From NCBI RefSeq assembly GCF_016862755.1, contig NZ_BONO01000003.1, forward strand, positions 62,001 through 126,000: 64,000 nucleotides of DNA, in the 5' to 3' direction. The notes beneath the pieces are model-generated. The model saw only the letters and a list, made by a program, of their open reading frames with translations, was not told the DNA's origin and ran no database searches. Position 1 is the first letter of the stretch. Every line of letters begins with the position of its first letter. The stretch is from Cellulomonas pakistanensis (GTDB taxonomy: Bacteria; Actinomycetota; Actinomycetes; Actinomycetales; Cellulomonadaceae). The translations under genes and the position numbers were made by a program. This document shows, one piece after another, positions 6,713-16,004 of this stretch.

Positions 6713-8869
6713 TCACACCTCCGTGGCGTGCAGCACCAGGGCCTGCGCCGCCCAGAGCGCCGGGATCTGCAGCCCCACCTCCGCCAGCACCCGGCCGGGC
6801 AGCGTCACCTCGCCCGCGGCGAGCCACGGCGGCGTCACCCAGCCCCAGCGCGCCGGGCCGACCTCGTCGCGCACCCGCACCCGGTACCGGGCGTCCGGGC
6901 GCAGGCCGTGCAGCCGGACGGGCTCCGGCCGCGCGTCCTCCAGCGAGGCCACCGTCGCGACGGTCCACACGCCCGCCGACCCGTCCGCGGCGACGGCGCC
7001 GACGACGCGCAGCGCCGGGTCCCGCACGTCGGCGTGCACGACCGTCCCGGTGTGCAGCAGCGGCCGCAGCTCCCGGTACAGCGCGCCGAACCGGGTGAGC
7101 ACGGCGACCTCCTCGTCCGAGCAGGACAGCACGTCCCACTCGAAGCCGGCCGACCCCATGAGGCTGGTCGCCAGGCGGTACGACAGGTCGACGGTCCGCC
7201 CGGAGCTGTGCGAGGTCGGCGGCCCGACGTGCGCGCCGACCAGCTCGGGCGGCAGCAGCAGCGTCGTCCACCGCTGGATGTCCTGCCGCTCGACCGCGTC
7301 GTTGGAGTCCGACGCCCACACCCGGTCGGCGACCTCGAGCACCCCGAGGTCGCTGCGCGCGCCGCCGGACGAGCACGACTCGATCTCCAGCCCGGGGTGC
7401 CGCGCCTTGAGCTCGGCCATCAGCCCGAGCACCGCGCGGGTCTGGGCGTCGACGCCCGGCCGGCCCGCGTGCCGCGCGTCCACCAGGTCGCGGTTGTGGT
7501 CCCACTTGATGAAGTCGATCCTGAGCTCGGCGACCAGCGCCGACACCTGGCCGAGCACGTGCGCCCGCGCCTCCGGCCGCGCCAGGTCGAGCACGTACTG
7601 CGTCCGGTACGACAGCCCCGCGGGGTCCGGGACCCGGTCGGCGGGGTGCAGCAGCCAGTCCGGGTGCGCGCGCGCCAGGTCGGAGTCGAGGCTGACCATC
7701 TCGGGCTCGAACCACAGCCCGAGCTGCATGCCGAGCCCGTGCACCCGCTCCGCGAGCGGGCCGAGCCCGTCCGGCCACACCGCCCGGTCGACGACCCAGT
7801 CGCCGAGCCCGCGGGTGTCGTCGCGGCGCGCGAGGAACCAGCCGTCGTCCAGCACGAACCGCTCGACGCCGATCTGCGCGGCACGCTCGGCGAGCCGGAG
7901 CACCGTCGCCGGGTCGTGGTCGAAGTACACGGCCTCCCAGGTGTTGAGCACGAGCGGGCGCGGCGTGCGCGGGTGCTGCGGCCGGGACCGGAGGTACGTG
8001 TGGAACCGCGCGGAGACGCCGTCCAGCCCGCCGTCCGACCAGGCGAACCACGCCGTCGGCGCCGCGTACGACTCCCCCGGCTCCAGCACGACCTCGCCGG
8101 CCCGCAGCAGCTCGCCGGCGCCGAGCAGGGTGGGCTGGTCCGGCAGCCGGTCCGTCCGGTAGGTGACGTCCGCGGGCCACGCGAGGTGCACGGTCCACAC
8201 CTCGCCGTCCCGGTCGCGCGGGGTCGCCGAGGTGAGCGCGAGCAGCCACGGCTGGTCGTGCCCCGGCCGCCCTCGCCGGGTCTGCCGGGCGAGCGACCCG
8301 CGCGGCAGCGGCCCGGTGGCGGGCGCCTTCTCGCGGGTCCACCGGCCGGCGAACGTGGTGGCCACGTCCGCGCGGGTCGGGACCGGCAGCACGGCCTCCA
8401 GCGCCTGCACCTCGACCGGCCCCGGCCCGCCCGACGCCACCTCCAGCGCGTGGTCGACGCCGAGCAGCCCGCCGGGCTCCAGGCGCAGGCGGGTGCGCAG
8501 CACCAGCCCGGCGGCAGGGTCCTCGGCCTCGATCTCGACCGCGTGCCCGTCCGGCGCCGGCGCCACCGAGCGCGGCACCCACCGCGGGGTCAGCGGCACG
8601 CCGTCCCGCACGAGCTGCGCGCCCGGGCGGCCCGGCCAGCCGTCGGTCTCCTGCGGGAGCAGCGACGGGTGCGCGGCCGCGTCCAGCGTGCCGGGCGGCG
8701 TCTGCCGGTCGGCCGCCGCGCGGAGCGCCGCCAGGTCCGCGGGCTCGAGCGGGCCGAGGTCGGCACCCCAGTGCAGCACCTGCGGCAGGCCGTCGGCGGG
8801 GTGCGCGAGCACGACGGCGACACCGTCGCGGCGCAGCACCGTCCAGCGGGGGTCGGGGGTGGTGGTCAC
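6713..8869 (-). CDS. alpha-galactosidase, glycoside hydrolase family 36
   Basis: A 718-residue enzyme of the usual length for full GH36 alpha-galactosidases. An N-terminal beta-domain covers about residues 1-330, followed by a TIM barrel beginning NTWEAVYFDHD. The nucleophile is D457 in FIKWDHNRD. The SCSSGGARSD motif and the acid/base region WASDSNDAVERQDIQ are intact. No signal peptide is present, so it acts inside the cell on imported alpha-1,6-galactosides such as galactomanno-oligosaccharides. The GTG start at 8869 follows AAGGAGA. It lies 38 bases downstream of a ROK regulator on the same strand and is probably co-transcribed with it. Confidence 0.95.
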   Translation of the reverse strand: MTTTPDPRWTVLRRDGVAVVLAHPADGLPQVLHWGADLGPLEPADLAALRAAADRQTPPGTLDAAAHPSLLPQETDGWPGRPGAQLVRDGVPLTPRWVPRSVAPAPDGHAVEIEAEDPAAGLVLRTRLRLEPGGLLGVDHALEVASGGPGPVEVQALEAVLPVPTRADVATTFAGRWTREKAPATGPLPRGSLARQTRRGRPGHDQPWLLALTSATPRDRDGEVWTVHLAWPADVTYRTDRLPDQPTLLGAGELLRAGEVVLEPGESYAAPTAWFAWSDGGLDGVSARFHTYLRSRPQHPRTPRPLVLNTWEAVYFDHDPATVLRLAERAAQIGVERFVLDDGWFLARRDDTRGLGDWVVDRAVWPDGLGPLAERVHGLGMQLGLWFEPEMVSLDSDLARAHPDWLLHPADRVPDPAGLSYRTQYVLDLARPEARAHVLGQVSALVAELRIDFIKWDHNRDLVDARHAGRPGVDAQTRAVLGLMAELKARHPGLEIESCSSGGARSDLGVLEVADRVWASDSNDAVERQDIQRWTTLLLPPELVGAHVGPPTSHSSGRTVDLSYRLATSLMGSAGFEWDVLSCSDEEVAVLTRFGALYRELRPLLHTGTVVHADVRDPALRVVGAVAADGSAGVWTVATVASLEDARPEPVRLHGLRPDARYRVRVRDEVGPARWGWVTPPWLAAGEVTLPGRVLAEVGLQIPALWAAQALVLHATEV

Positions 8870-8907
8870 GGGCTCTCCTTCGAGTCGGGACGACGGGGTG
8901 GTGCGGG

Positions 8908-10254
8908 TCAGGCGGGCAGCGCGGGCACGGCAGCGGCGGCAGCGGGCGCGGGGTCGGCGGCGGGCGCGGGCGCGGGCACGGGCGCGGGGGCCGAGGCGGG
9001 CGCGAGGCGGGGCACGGCTTCGGCGGACACCACGCCGGGCACCGGGTCGAGCGCCGTCGGCACCGCCCCCGGCCGCCCGAGCGGCGACCGCAGCACGACC
9101 AGCGCCCCGCCCACGGCGGCCGACACCCGCACGTCGCGCGACAGCCGCACCCGCACCGGCCGCAGCAGCCGCGCGAGCGCGCCGGCGTCGACGACCTCCT
9201 GCACGCCGGCGACGTACAGCGGCCCGGCGACGCCGAACGCCGGCCCGGCCAGCACGACGGTGTCGACGTCGAACAGGTTCATCAGCGTGACGGCCGCGGT
9301 CCCCAGGTGCCGCGCCGACGCGGCGAGCAGCGCCTCGCACGCGGCGTCCCCGGCGACCGCCGCCCGGGCCACGCGCTGGAAGTCCGCCAGCACCGCGTCC
9401 GCCCCGCCGGCCAGCCCGAGCCGGCCCGCGAGCGCCGGGTCGCCCAGCGCGGTGCCGACCACCGCGCCCGGCCCGGCGAGCACCTCGACGCACCCGCGGC
9501 TGCCGCAGGCGCACGCCGGACCGGCGGGGTCGACGGGCACGTGCCCGATCTCGACGGGGTTGGCGGTGCCGCCGCGGTACACCTCGGCGCCCGCGATCAC
9601 GCCGCCGCCCACGCCGGTCGCCATGTAGAGCACGCCGAACGTGTCGACGTCGAGGGCGCCGACCCACTGCTCCCCCACGGCCGCGGCGGTCGCGTCGTTC
9701 TCCAGCAGCACGGGCAGGCCGAGCAGCCGGGAGAGCGTCGCCGTCAGCGGGTAGTCGCGCCACTCCGGGGTCGGCTGCCCGGTGAGCACGGCGCCGGCCG
9801 CGCGGTCCTGCGGGCCGTGCGTCACCAGCCCGACCCCGAGCACGCGGTCCCGCGGCAGCCCCGCCCCGGCGAGCAGCAGGTCGATGTGCCGGGCCAGCAC
9901 CGGCAGCGTGTCGTCGGGTGCGCCGCGGCCGACCCCGCGGACGGCGGTGGACGCCACCCGGCGGCCGGCGAAGTCGGTCACCACGACGCTGCTGGCGCTG
10001 CGGTCCAGCTGGACGCCGACCGCGAACCAGGCGCCGGCGTCGAGCTCGAGCAGCCGCCGCGGCGACCCGACACCACCGGTCACCCGGCCCACCTCGTGCA
10101 CCAGGCCCTCGCCGATGAGGTCCCGGACGACGTGCGTGATGGTCGCCGCGGTGAGCCCGGACCGGTCGGCGAGCTCGACCCTGCTGACCGTGCCGAGCGT
10201 GCGGATCAGGTCGAGGACGAGCGCCCCGGTCGCGGCACGGGGTGACGTGCGCAT
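8908..10254 (-). CDS. ROK family transcriptional regulator with zinc motif
   Basis: A 448-residue protein. An N-terminal winged helix (LIRTLGTVSRVELADRSGLTAATITHVVRDLI) precedes a ROK domain with LENDATAAAVGEQW, EIGHVPVDP and the intact zinc motif CACGSRGCVE. A tail of about 60 residues is rich in Ala and Pro. Unlike the ROK protein at 4443-5678 it keeps the zinc site, so it may still bind or phosphorylate sugar. It heads a two-gene unit with the alpha-galactosidase and is divergent from the ABC importer operon, placing it to control both through the palindrome at 10275-10289. The ATG at 10254 was chosen because a -10-like TATGGT ends 7 bases upstream, suggesting a leaderless transcript. Confidence 0.9.
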   Translation of the reverse strand: MRTSPRAATGALVLDLIRTLGTVSRVELADRSGLTAATITHVVRDLIGEGLVHEVGRVTGGVGSPRRLLELDAGAWFAVGVQLDRSASSVVVTDFAGRRVASTAVRGVGRGAPDDTLPVLARHIDLLLAGAGLPRDRVLGVGLVTHGPQDRAAGAVLTGQPTPEWRDYPLTATLSRLLGLPVLLENDATAAAVGEQWVGALDVDTFGVLYMATGVGGGVIAGAEVYRGGTANPVEIGHVPVDPAGPACACGSRGCVEVLAGPGAVVGTALGDPALAGRLGLAGGADAVLADFQRVARAAVAGDAACEALLAASARHLGTAAVTLMNLFDVDTVVLAGPAFGVAGPLYVAGVQEVVDAGALARLLRPVRVRLSRDVRVSAAVGGALVVLRSPLGRPGAVPTALDPVPGVVSAEAVPRLAPASAPAPVPAPAPAADPAPAAAAAVPALPA

Positions 10255-10260
10255 GTCCCG

Positions 10261-10300
10261 ACCATATCTTGACATGCTTAATTTAAGCACGTAACGATAT
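10261..10300. promoter_or_regulatory. divergent promoter region with AT-rich ROK-type operator
   Basis: An AT-rich island in very GC-rich DNA. On the plus strand a perfect TTGACA (10269-10274) is followed by a 17-base spacer and TAACGA (10292-10297). The spacer contains the 15-base palindrome TGCTTAATTTAAGCA (10275-10289), with perfect 7-base arms. On the minus strand TATGGT (reverse of 10261-10266) can serve the ROK gene. An operator between -35 and -10 of the importer operon would give direct repression; the regulator is most likely the adjacent ROK protein. Confidence 0.7.
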
Positions 10301-10374
10301 GCCTGCGTTTCCCCGGGCCGCGACGACGCGGCCACGACCAGACCGTCGGCCGCGACGGGTGGAAAGGACCAGCG

Positions 10375-12102
10375 ATGTTCCTCAGGTCAGCACGCACGCA
10401 CCGGCGCCGCGCCCGCCGCGCCCGCCAGGGCACCGCCCTCGTCGCCGGCGCCGCGACGCTCGCGCTCCTCGCCGCCTGCAGCGGCGGCGGCGACGGGGGC
10501 GGCGGCAGCAGCACCGGCGCGTCCGGCGACAGCGCCACGCTCGTCGCCTACACCGGTCAGTCCGGCGACTACCAGGTCAACTTCAACCCGTTCTCCCCGT
10601 CCCGGATCGGCGCGCTCGGCACGATCTACGAGCAGCTGTTCTTCATCAACAAGGCCGCGGAGACCGAGCCCGTCCCGCTGCTCGGCACCGAGTACGCCTG
10701 GAACGACGACGGCACCGAGCTGCAGGTCACGCTCCGCGAGGGCGTCACCTGGTCCGACGGCGAGCCGTTCACGGCCGACGACGTGGTGTTCACGTTCGAC
10801 CTCCTGGCGAGCACCCCGGCCATCAACAACGTCGGCTACGCGGGCACCGCGACCGCGACCGACGACACCCACGTGACCTTCACCTTCGAGGCGCCCGCGT
10901 TCGTGCAGGGCCCCGACGTGCTGTCCGGCGTGCCGATCGTCCCGGAGCACCTCTGGGCGGACGTCGACCCGACCGCGGACGTCGTCGAGAACCCGGTGGG
11001 CACCGGCGCCTACGTGCTCGACGACTTCAAGCCGCAGGCGTTCACCTACGCCGCGAACCCGGAGTACTGGGGCGGCGAACCGGCCGTGAAGACGATCCGG
11101 TTCCTGTCGCTGTCCGGCAACACGGCCGGCGCCGACGGCATCGCGAACGGCACCATCGACTGGCAGACCGGCCCGGTGCCCGACATCCAGAACGTCGCCG
11201 AGAACTTCCCCGGCTACGACACCCTGACCGCCGCGCAGAACCAGATGGTGCTCGCCACCTGCTCCAGCGTGGAGCTCGGCTGCTCGGGCCCGCAGACCGA
11301 CCCGGCGGTCCGGCACGCGCTCTACCTCGCGATGGACCGCACGCAGCTCAACCAGCTCGCGTTCGAGGAGACCGCGTCGGAGATCTCGCCGACGTTCGCG
11401 CTGACCTCCACGCAGGAGGGCACCATCTCCGCCGACGTCGAGGAGCCGGTCGCCCCGGAGACCGCCGACCCCGAGGGCGCCGCCGAGGTGCTCGAGGCGG
11501 CCGGCTGGGCCAAGGGCTCCGACGGCATCTACGCCAAGGACGGCGAGCGGCTCACCGTGACGGTCGAGGTCGTCACCGGCTGGACCGACTACATCACCGC
11601 CGTGCAGACCATCGCGCAGCAGGCCAAGGCCGCGGGCATCGACGTGCAGACCGCGCAGTCGTCCTGGAACGAGTGGACCGAGCGCCGCACCCAGGGCAAC
11701 TTCCAGCTCGCGATCGACTCGCTGTGGCAGGGCCCGGCGCCCGACCCGTACTACCTCTACACGTACTTCTTCTCGTCGGCGACGGGCGCCCCGGTCGGCG
11801 AGGCGGCGGGCAACAACTACGCCCGGTACGCGAACGCGGACGTCGACGCGGCGCTCGACGCGCTGAAGTCCATGCCCCTGGACGACGCCGAGGCGCGCCA
11901 GCCGCACTTCGACGCGATCCAGGCCGCGGTCGTCGAGGACATGCCGTACATCCCGATCCTGACCGGCGGCACCACGAGCGAGTGGAACGTCGGCAAGTTC
12001 ACCGGCTGGCCGACCGAGGACGACATGTACGCCTTCCCGGCGGTGTGGTCCGCGTTCGACGCCGCGGAGATCTTCAAGCGCCTGGAGCCGGCGGAGGGCT
12101 GA
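10375..12102 (+). CDS. ABC transporter substrate-binding lipoprotein, family 5 (peptide/oligosaccharide)
   Basis: A 575-residue lipoprotein. A twin-basic N-terminus and a hydrophobic stretch lead to the lipobox LAAC with the lipidated Cys at residue 35, followed by a Gly/Ser linker. The family 5 solute-binding signature appears as LQVTLREGVTWSDGEPFTADDVVFTFD (about 118-144). The family binds di/oligopeptides but also cello- and manno-oligosaccharides; the glycosidase genes downstream favour oligosaccharides here. The start follows GGAAAGGA (10361-10368). It is the first gene of a long operon with its own permeases, ATPases and three glycosidases. Confidence 0.9.
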   Translation: MFLRSARTHRRRARRARQGTALVAGAATLALLAACSGGGDGGGGSSTGASGDSATLVAYTGQSGDYQVNFNPFSPSRIGALGTIYEQLFFINKAAETEPVPLLGTEYAWNDDGTELQVTLREGVTWSDGEPFTADDVVFTFDLLASTPAINNVGYAGTATATDDTHVTFTFEAPAFVQGPDVLSGVPIVPEHLWADVDPTADVVENPVGTGAYVLDDFKPQAFTYAANPEYWGGEPAVKTIRFLSLSGNTAGADGIANGTIDWQTGPVPDIQNVAENFPGYDTLTAAQNQMVLATCSSVELGCSGPQTDPAVRHALYLAMDRTQLNQLAFEETASEISPTFALTSTQEGTISADVEEPVAPETADPEGAAEVLEAAGWAKGSDGIYAKDGERLTVTVEVVTGWTDYITAVQTIAQQAKAAGIDVQTAQSSWNEWTERRTQGNFQLAIDSLWQGPAPDPYYLYTYFFSSATGAPVGEAAGNNYARYANADVDAALDALKSMPLDDAEARQPHFDAIQAAVVEDMPYIPILTGGTTSEWNVGKFTGWPTEDDMYAFPAVWSAFDAAEIFKRLEPAEG

Positions 12103-12108
12103 GCCGGA

Positions 12109-12152
12109 CCGGTCCGGGCGACGGCACGCACCGCCGCCGTCGCCCGGACCGG
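12109..12152 (+). terminator. perfect 17-bp hairpin after the binding-protein gene (attenuator)
   Basis: Arms 12109-12125 and 12136-12152 pair perfectly over 17 bases with a 10-base loop, 6 bases after the stop of the binding-protein gene and 38 bases before the permease start. There is no T-run. A hairpin here commonly lets the binding protein be made in excess over the membrane parts, by partial termination or by protecting the upstream mRNA end. Confidence 0.7.
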
Positions 12153-12190
12153 CCCCCGCTCCCCCGCCCCGCCGTCGGAAGGGTCGCGAC

Positions 12191-13180
12191 GTGAACTACG
12201 TCCTGCGCAAGCTCGGCTTCTACGCGGTCGCCCTGTGGGCCGCCGTCACCCTCAACTTCCTCATCCCCCGCCTGCTCCCGGGCAACCCGGTCGACATCCT
12301 GCTGGCCAAGCTCCAGCAGCGCGGCGGGACGGTCACCCCCGAGACGCGCGAGGCGTACGCCGCCCTGCTCGGCGGCGACACCACCGACTCCCTGCTGCAG
12401 CAGTACGGCACCTACCTGTCGAACCTGCTGCGCGGCGACCTCGGCGTCTCGGTCACCTACTTCCCGACCCCGGTCAGCGAGGTCATCGGCACGTCGATGC
12501 CGTGGACCGTCGTGCTGGTCGGCATCGCCACCGTGCTCGCCGCGACCATCGGCGTGCTGCTCGGTGCGTTCGTCGGCTGGCGGCCCGGCACCTGGCTCGA
12601 CTCGGCCGTGCCGCTGACGACGCTGCTCGCCGCGGTGCCGTACTTCTGGCTGGCGCTCGTGCTGGTCTACCTGCTGTCCCGGGTGCTCGGCTGGTTCCCG
12701 TCGCAGGGCGGCTACGACGTCGTGCTCGACCCCGGCTGGTCGCCCGAGTTCATCGCGTCCGCGATCGAGTACGGCTTCGTACCCGCGCTGACCATCGTGG
12801 TCGCGTCGATCGGCGGCTGGCTGCTCGGGATGCGCAACATGATGGTGTCCACGCTCTCCGAGGACTACGTGCTGACCGCCCGCGCCAAGGGCCTGCCGCA
12901 CGGCCAGGTGATGCGGAACTACGCGGCGCGCAACGCCGTGCTCCCGTCGGTCGCCGGGTTCGCCATCTCCCTCGGGTTCGTCGTCTCCGGGTCCGTGGTC
13001 ACCGAGCAGGTGTTCTCCTACCCCGGCATCGGGTCCCGGCTGCTCGCCGCGGTCACCAACAACGACTACGCGCTCATGCAGGGCGTGTTCCTGTTCATCA
13101 CCCTGGCCGTGCTCGGCGCGAACCTCGTCGTCGACCTGCTGTACGGCCTCATCGACCCGCGCACCCGCGCGAAGGCCTGA
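12191..13180 (+). CDS. ABC transporter permease, DppB/OppB type
   Basis: A 329-residue inner-membrane permease. An N-terminal helix (FYAVALWAAVTLNFLIPRLLPGNPVD) is followed by the core helices and the EAA-type coupling loop ARAKGLPHGQVMRNYAARNAVLP (about 235-257). The C-terminal VFSYPGIGSRLLAAVTNNDYALMQGVFLF is characteristic of DppB. It follows the binding-protein gene and precedes the DppC-like partner by 12 bases. The GTG start is in context GACGTGAAC without a strong ribosome site. It forms half of the translocation channel. Confidence 0.93.
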   Translation: MNYVLRKLGFYAVALWAAVTLNFLIPRLLPGNPVDILLAKLQQRGGTVTPETREAYAALLGGDTTDSLLQQYGTYLSNLLRGDLGVSVTYFPTPVSEVIGTSMPWTVVLVGIATVLAATIGVLLGAFVGWRPGTWLDSAVPLTTLLAAVPYFWLALVLVYLLSRVLGWFPSQGGYDVVLDPGWSPEFIASAIEYGFVPALTIVVASIGGWLLGMRNMMVSTLSEDYVLTARAKGLPHGQVMRNYAARNAVLPSVAGFAISLGFVVSGSVVTEQVFSYPGIGSRLLAAVTNNDYALMQGVFLFITLAVLGANLVVDLLYGLIDPRTRAKA

Positions 13181-13192
13181 GGGGAGCCGGCG

Positions 13193-14199
13193 ATGACGAA
13201 CATCGGACCGGACGTGCAGGTCGCCGTCGAGGGCCCCGGCGGCCCCGTCGAGACCACCGCGCCGACCACGCCGCCCGAGCCCCGCCCCGCGGGCCGCGCG
13301 CGCCCCGCCTGGCGGCTCCTGCTGCCGACCATGACCCCGTGGCTCGCCACCGGCCTGGTGCTGATCGCCGGCGTCGTGCTGCTCGGCGTCGTCGGGCCGT
13401 ACCTGGTCGGCGACCCGGACGCGATCAGCGACGTCGGCCTGTCCGGCCCGTCGGCGGAGCACTGGCTCGGCACGACGCAGACCGGCCAGGACGTGCTGGC
13501 GCAGCTGGCGTACGCGACCCGCGGCTCGCTGCAGATCGGCCTCATGGTCGGCGTGCTCGCGACGGTGCTGTCGGCGTTCTTCGGGATCTACGGCGCCTAC
13601 CTCGGCGGCGCGGCGGACGAGGTGTTCTCGCTGCTGTCGAACGTCTTCCTCGTGATCCCCGGCCTGCCGCTGGTCATCGTGATCTCGGGCTTCGTGCCCC
13701 GCGAGAGCCGCGGCCTGTGGACCATCGCGGTCGTCCTCGCGCTCACCTCGTGGGCGGCGTCCGCGCGGGTGCTCCGCGCGCAGACCCTGTCCGTCCGGGC
13801 CCGCGACTACGTGGCCGCGTCCCGGCTGTCGGGCGAGAAGCCGTGGCGGGTCATCGGCGTGGAGATCCTGCCGAACCTGCTGCCGGTGCTCGCCTCGCAG
13901 TTCGTCTACGCGGTGATCGCCGCGATCCTCGGCGAGGCCGGCCTGTCGTTCCTCGGCCTCGGCGCCTCGAACGCGTCCACGCTCGGCACGATGCTGTTCT
14001 ACGCGCAGAACGGCTTCGCGCTCCCGCTCGGCGCCTGGTGGTGGTTCGTGCCGCCCGGCCTGGTGATCGCCCTGTTCGGGATGGGCCTGTCCCTGGTCAA
14101 CTTCTCGATCGACGAGATCATCAACCCCCGCCTGAAGAACGCCCGCACCGCCCGCCGCCGCGCGAAGGCGGCCGCCCGCGTCGCCAGGAAGGCCGCCCG

Positions 14200-14203
<4 letters not shown>
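13193..14203 (+). CDS. ABC transporter permease, DppC/OppC type
   Basis: A 336-residue permease. An N-terminal cytoplasmic extension rich in Pro and Ala (residues 1-45) precedes the first helix. The conserved HWLGTTQTGQDVLAQLAYATRGSLQIG (DppC signature) and the EAA loop AASRLSGEKPWRVIGVEILPNLLP are present. The C-terminal tail (RTARRRAKAAARVARKAAR) is very basic. It partners the DppB-like protein and overlaps the first ATPase gene by ATGA (14200-14203). Confidence 0.93.
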
Positions 14204-15086
<883 letters not shown>

Positions 15087-15087
<1 letters not shown>

Positions 15088-16004
15088 TGACCAGCGTGCA
15101 CGTCACCGACCTGACCAAGGACTACGCCCTGCGCTCGGGGCTGCGCCGCAGCACGCTGCGCGCCGTGGACCGGGTGTCGTTCGACCTGGTGCCGCGCCGC
15201 ACCGTCGCCCTCGTCGGCGAGTCCGGCTCGGGCAAGTCGACGATCGCCAAGCTGCTGACCCGGATGGAGAAGCCGACCTCCGGCACGATCGACGTGCAGC
15301 TCGACGACCGCACCCCGGTCATGGGCTCGGTCTACCAGCGGCACGTGCAGATGGTGTTCCAGGACCCGTTCGCGTCGCTCAACCCGTTCCACACCATCGA
15401 GCACCACGTCGCCCGGCCGCTGCGGATCCACCACCGGACCCACGACGCCGCGTCGACGCACGCGCGGGTGGTCGAGATGCTCGAGCGAGTCAACCTGACG
15501 CCGGCCGAGGCCATCGCGGCGCGCCGCCCGCACGAGCTGTCCGGCGGGCAGCGCCAGCGCGTCGCGATCGCCCGGGCGCTGGCCCCGGGCGCGCAGGTGC
15601 TGATCGCCGACGAGCCGGTGTCGATGCTCGACGTGTCGATCCGGCTCGGCGTGCTCAACCTGCTGGGCCGCCTCCAGCGCGAGGACAACCTGGCCGTCCT
15701 CTACATCACGCACGACCTGGCGACCGCCCGGCACTTCTCCGACGAGATCCTCGTGCTCTACCGCGGCCGGGTGGTCGAGCGCGGGCCGGCGGACGCCGTG
15801 ATCCTCGACCCGCACCACGACTACACGAAGCTGCTCGCGCTGGCCGCACCGGACCCGGACCGGGTCGGCAGCGTCGGGCGGGAGGGCGACACCGCCGTCA
15901 CCCGCGAGGCCATCGACAACTCGGTCTGCTACGACCACGACCTCGGCGCGTGGGTGTCGATCGACGAGGCGCCGGCGGCGCGGCGGGAGGCGGCCCGTGC
16001 CTGA
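15087..16004 (+). CDS. ABC transporter ATP-binding protein, DppF/OppF type
   Basis: A 305-residue nucleotide-binding protein. Walker A GESGSGKST, Q-loop VFQDPFASLNP, signature LSGGQRQRV, Walker B VLIADEPVSML and switch His in YITHD are intact. The C-terminal extension (DNSVCYDHDLGAWVSIDEAP) contains the motif often seen at the end of DppF-like proteins. It forms the second half of the ATPase pair. Its last codons overlap the GTG start of the GH42 gene by 8 bases, tying transport and hydrolysis in one operon. Confidence 0.95.
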
